In this document: piece by piece, positions 62,178-64,000 of the stretch
Layout: each line of letters starts with the position of its first letter
Position numbering within the stretch: the first letter of the stretch is position 1
Origin: Diplosphaera chodatii
Lineage: Eukaryota; Chlorophyta; Trebouxiophyceae; Prasiolales; Stichococcaceae
NCBI GenBank assembly: GCA_032358165.1
Contig: JAALGY010000038.1
Span: 372,001 to 436,000 of the forward strand
Length of the DNA stretch: 64,000 nucleotides
Reading direction: 5' to 3'
Notes under the pieces: generated by a model
Database searches by the model: none
What the model was told of the DNA's origin: nothing
What the model saw: only the letters and a program-made list of their open reading frames with translations
Translations under genes and position numbers: made by a program

Positions 62178-62354
62178 CGGCGCGATGACCAAACAGGTGA
62201 GGCGTGCAGCCTGATGTGGGCAGCGCTACGCCACGCGCAGCATGCTACATGACCAGGCGTGTGATGTGATTGTGCATGGCCGGCACGATGCCAGCAGCAT
62301 GTTGTTTGCGCTCGTACGACTGCAGGCACGACACGCATTACTTCAGCTTAGCGT
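62178..62354 (+). repeat. upstream copy of a duplicated first-exon segment
   Basis: Shares CGCGATGACCAAACAGGTGA (MTKQ then a GTGAGG donor) and, about 120 bases on, GCGCTCGTAC and CGCATTACTTCAGCTT with 63110-63291. Spacing between the blocks is conserved. No signal-peptide exon follows directly, so it is either a relic or an alternative first exon (62185-62196). Confidence 0.65.
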
Positions 62355-62937
62355 TGCAAATTGCTTTTGTCCGTCGGAGGGCGGTGATGTCTGCTCTCAC
62401 CACCAGTAGTCTCGTTCACCGGGTTGTCAGGGAGCACTCACGAGCAAAGAAGTCAATTCAATGTTCTTGACACTCAAGGCACTGCTAATGCATGCCAAAA
62501 CTATTGAGCCACTCACTAATTTATTTGCAGTCATGCTGACCTGGCATTCACCACGTAGCTTCTTACCATGCAAACATTGGTACAGTCGCCAGCAAACTCA
62601 GGGCTGATCTCTCGGTAGTGCAGCTGCACAGCCGCAGTGCGCCTGAGTAGGACGCATGGATGCCAGGCAGACTGCAGCATCTGCGATGCGTGTACTGCAG
62701 GTTCTGAGGTCAGCTGCCAGCCGTGTCTGCACCTACACGAGTAGGGTTTGCCCTGGCCTCACTTGCATGTTGCCGGTGCACAGCGGGCGAGCGATGACCC
62801 TGCCCTGAAGCGGCTCTTGTAACAACAAATAGTCTGGGGTGCATCACACGAAGTTGCTCAGCACAGTACACCACCAGCGTCTCAGTGCGCGCAGCTCGAG
62901 CCAGGGTGTAGTGCTTTTACTTAGAGTCTTGAGAATC

Positions 62938-62964
62938 GGGTCCAGGGTCCAGGGTCCAAGGTCC
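62938..62964 (+). repeat. short tandem repeat of GGTCCAG units
   Basis: Four adjoining 7-base units, the last degenerate, between the two copies of the duplicated first-exon segment. Confidence 0.75.
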
Positions 62965-63109
62965 ACCGCGTGAGTGGTTTCAGCCCGCAGACATCAGCTC
63001 ACATCTTAACCTCACAGCATGGCTGGTGCAAATAGCATCACAGTCTGAGGTGTGTCAGAGCAAAAGGCGTGACGCAGCTGCAGCTGTTGGCGAGTAGTTC
63101 GCGAGGCAT

Positions 63110-63291
63110 CGACGCGATGACCAAACAGGTGAGGTGCAGAGGTTCACGGCAGCGGTGTCGTCCGTGCGCGCCACACCTTGTCAGCACAGGTGGTGTGCCT
63201 TTTTCGGTGCTGCGGCGTCATGTTTGCGGCACGCCTCGTGCGCTCGTACACGTGCAAGCACCACGACGCGCATTACTTCAGCTTGACGCTT
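63110..63291 (+). repeat. downstream copy of the duplicated first-exon segment
   Basis: Counterpart of 62178-62354, about 932 bases apart. It holds the presumed first exon of the truncated matrix gene. Confidence 0.65.
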
Positions 63292-64000
63292 TAGCTGCTA
63301 CATCGGTAGTAAGGCAATGCTAGGTGCAGCAGGTTTGCCTCCTATCGCTTGAATCGACACCAAGCTTGCAGTCAACAGGAGGCTCGTGCGCTTCGTCCAC
63401 CCACATGCAGAGGCTGTTACAGCCAAAATAGCTGAGGCACCATCAGGCGTCCGCTGTAGCCTGTGGGCCGGTACATCAGCCCATTCTCGGGGTTCCGAAT
63501 GCAATATGGTGCTTTGCAGGCCGTGTCAGGCCTGCGGGCAGCAGTGTCGCTGCCGGTGGCGTTGCTGTTGCTGTGCTGGGCTGGCGCCGCAGCCGGCGAG
63601 ACGACAACGGTGTCTATCGCCAGACTCCTGGGCCGCAGCGACGCCGAGGTACGAAAGCGACGGTTCTCCTGCCACTGAAGCCGTTGTACACCTCCTGTGG
63701 GTCTGTGCCTATCGATGCTGCACACTCAGTGTCATGCTGCTGTCCTTTCCTGCATGCATGCCCTGCAGTGCCTGCAGTGTCCACGCAGCCGATGGTGGTA
63801 CACAGCATGCGCATGTCATGAGCACCCCAGTCCTGGCGCGTGTACAGCGCGTTGGCTGTGCCTCAGCCCCTGAAGTGTGTGGGCAGTGGACAAAATGGCA
63901 ACATGGGGTTACTAAGCGGCAGGGGGCGATACGGCAGCATCCCTCGTGTGTCACCTTCGAATACCTGGGTCAGTCCATCCTGCCACACACTGGCAGGTGC
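63117..64000 (+). CDS. 5' part of a matrix-protein gene paralogous to the PA14 gene (cut by window end)
   Basis: Exon 1 at 63117-63128 encodes MTKQ. Exon 2 at 63520-63648 joins in phase and encodes AVSGLRAAVSLPVALLLLCW, then AGAAAGETTTVSIARLLGRSDAEV. The signal peptide and the residues after it closely match exon 1 of the gene at 48492 (AAVSLPLALLVLCWAGAAA ... STTVSAARLADRDDEE), and both exons end at the same place before a GT donor. The downstream exons are not seen in the remaining 350 bases. The start choice rests on phase agreement; an in-frame ATG at 63463 that ignores the exon 2 acceptor is the alternative. Confidence 0.6.

Noticed and set aside
61198..63116. LTR or other retroelement suggested by the duplicated segments
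   Set aside because: The repeats are short, contain a gene's first exon, have no terminal TG/CA ends or primer-binding site, and enclose no polymerase or integrase motif.
1..64000. CRISPR arrays, operons, phage or insertion-sequence elements
   Set aside because: No regularly spaced direct repeats, no transposase or integrase motifs, and the intron-rich eukaryotic structure excludes prokaryotic operons.

Overview
The window is nuclear DNA of a green alga (Chlorophyta), most likely a chlorophycean or close relative. It is GC-rich, and almost every gene is split by many short introns that are less GC-rich and end in TGCAG. TGTAA, the chlorophyte polyadenylation signal, lies a few hundred bases after several stops. 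The protein families are plant/algal: an ARA6-type Rab, a chloroplast-type DUF177/YceD protein, and hydroxyproline-rich extracellular-matrix proteins. The genus cannot be fixed from sequence alone. I rebuilt the genes by hand from splice sites, reading phase and protein-family motifs, so the open stretches in single frames are mostly exons, not whole genes.

Layout: (1) 15-3471 +, chromatin protein with two HMG-like boxes and a Tudor-like C-terminus; (2) 4253-5539 -, DUF177/YceD-like; (3) 6322-7969 -, FAR-17a/AIG1-like membrane protein; (4) 9383-11644 +, SET-domain methyltransferase; (5) 12022-12850 -, small membrane protein with unresolved 5' end; (6) 13855-16043 -, alpha/beta hydrolase, head-to-head with (7) 16530-19757 +, a DUF900-type alpha/beta hydrolase; (8) 20484-21920 -, ARA6/RABF1-type Rab GTPase; (9) 22700-23707 +, RRM protein with a Gly-Tyr-rich tail; (10) 24227-31116 +, a very large F-box/LRR protein with an Ala-rich insert and UIM-like C-terminal helices; (11) 31784-36025 -, unrecognised coiled-coil/low-complexity protein; (12) 36937-47557 +, CPSF160/CPSF1 in 31 exons; (13) 48492-53010 +, secreted Cys-rich/Pro-rich protein with a PA14 domain; (14) 53974-61197 -, secreted Lys-Pro-rich plus Cys-repeat protein; (15) 63117 to the window end +, start of a paralogue of gene 13.

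The first 48 kb are mostly housekeeping and regulatory genes: chromatin, mRNA 3'-end processing, RNA binding, endosomal trafficking, ubiquitin ligation. The last 16 kb form a cluster of cell-wall/extracellular-matrix genes. Exon joins of genes 1, 3, 4, 7, 8, 9, 12 and 13 keep phase from start codon to stop. Genes 2, 5, 6, 10, 11 and 14 have at least one uncertain end or junction, stated in each entry.

The observations I rate highest are the F-box/LRR/UIM-like architecture with a frame break at a GGC run, several GC-AG introns sharing a donor pattern, the duplicated 5' splice site in gene 1, the modular phase-1/phase-1 exons of the matrix protein, and the duplicated first exon in front of the truncated paralogue.
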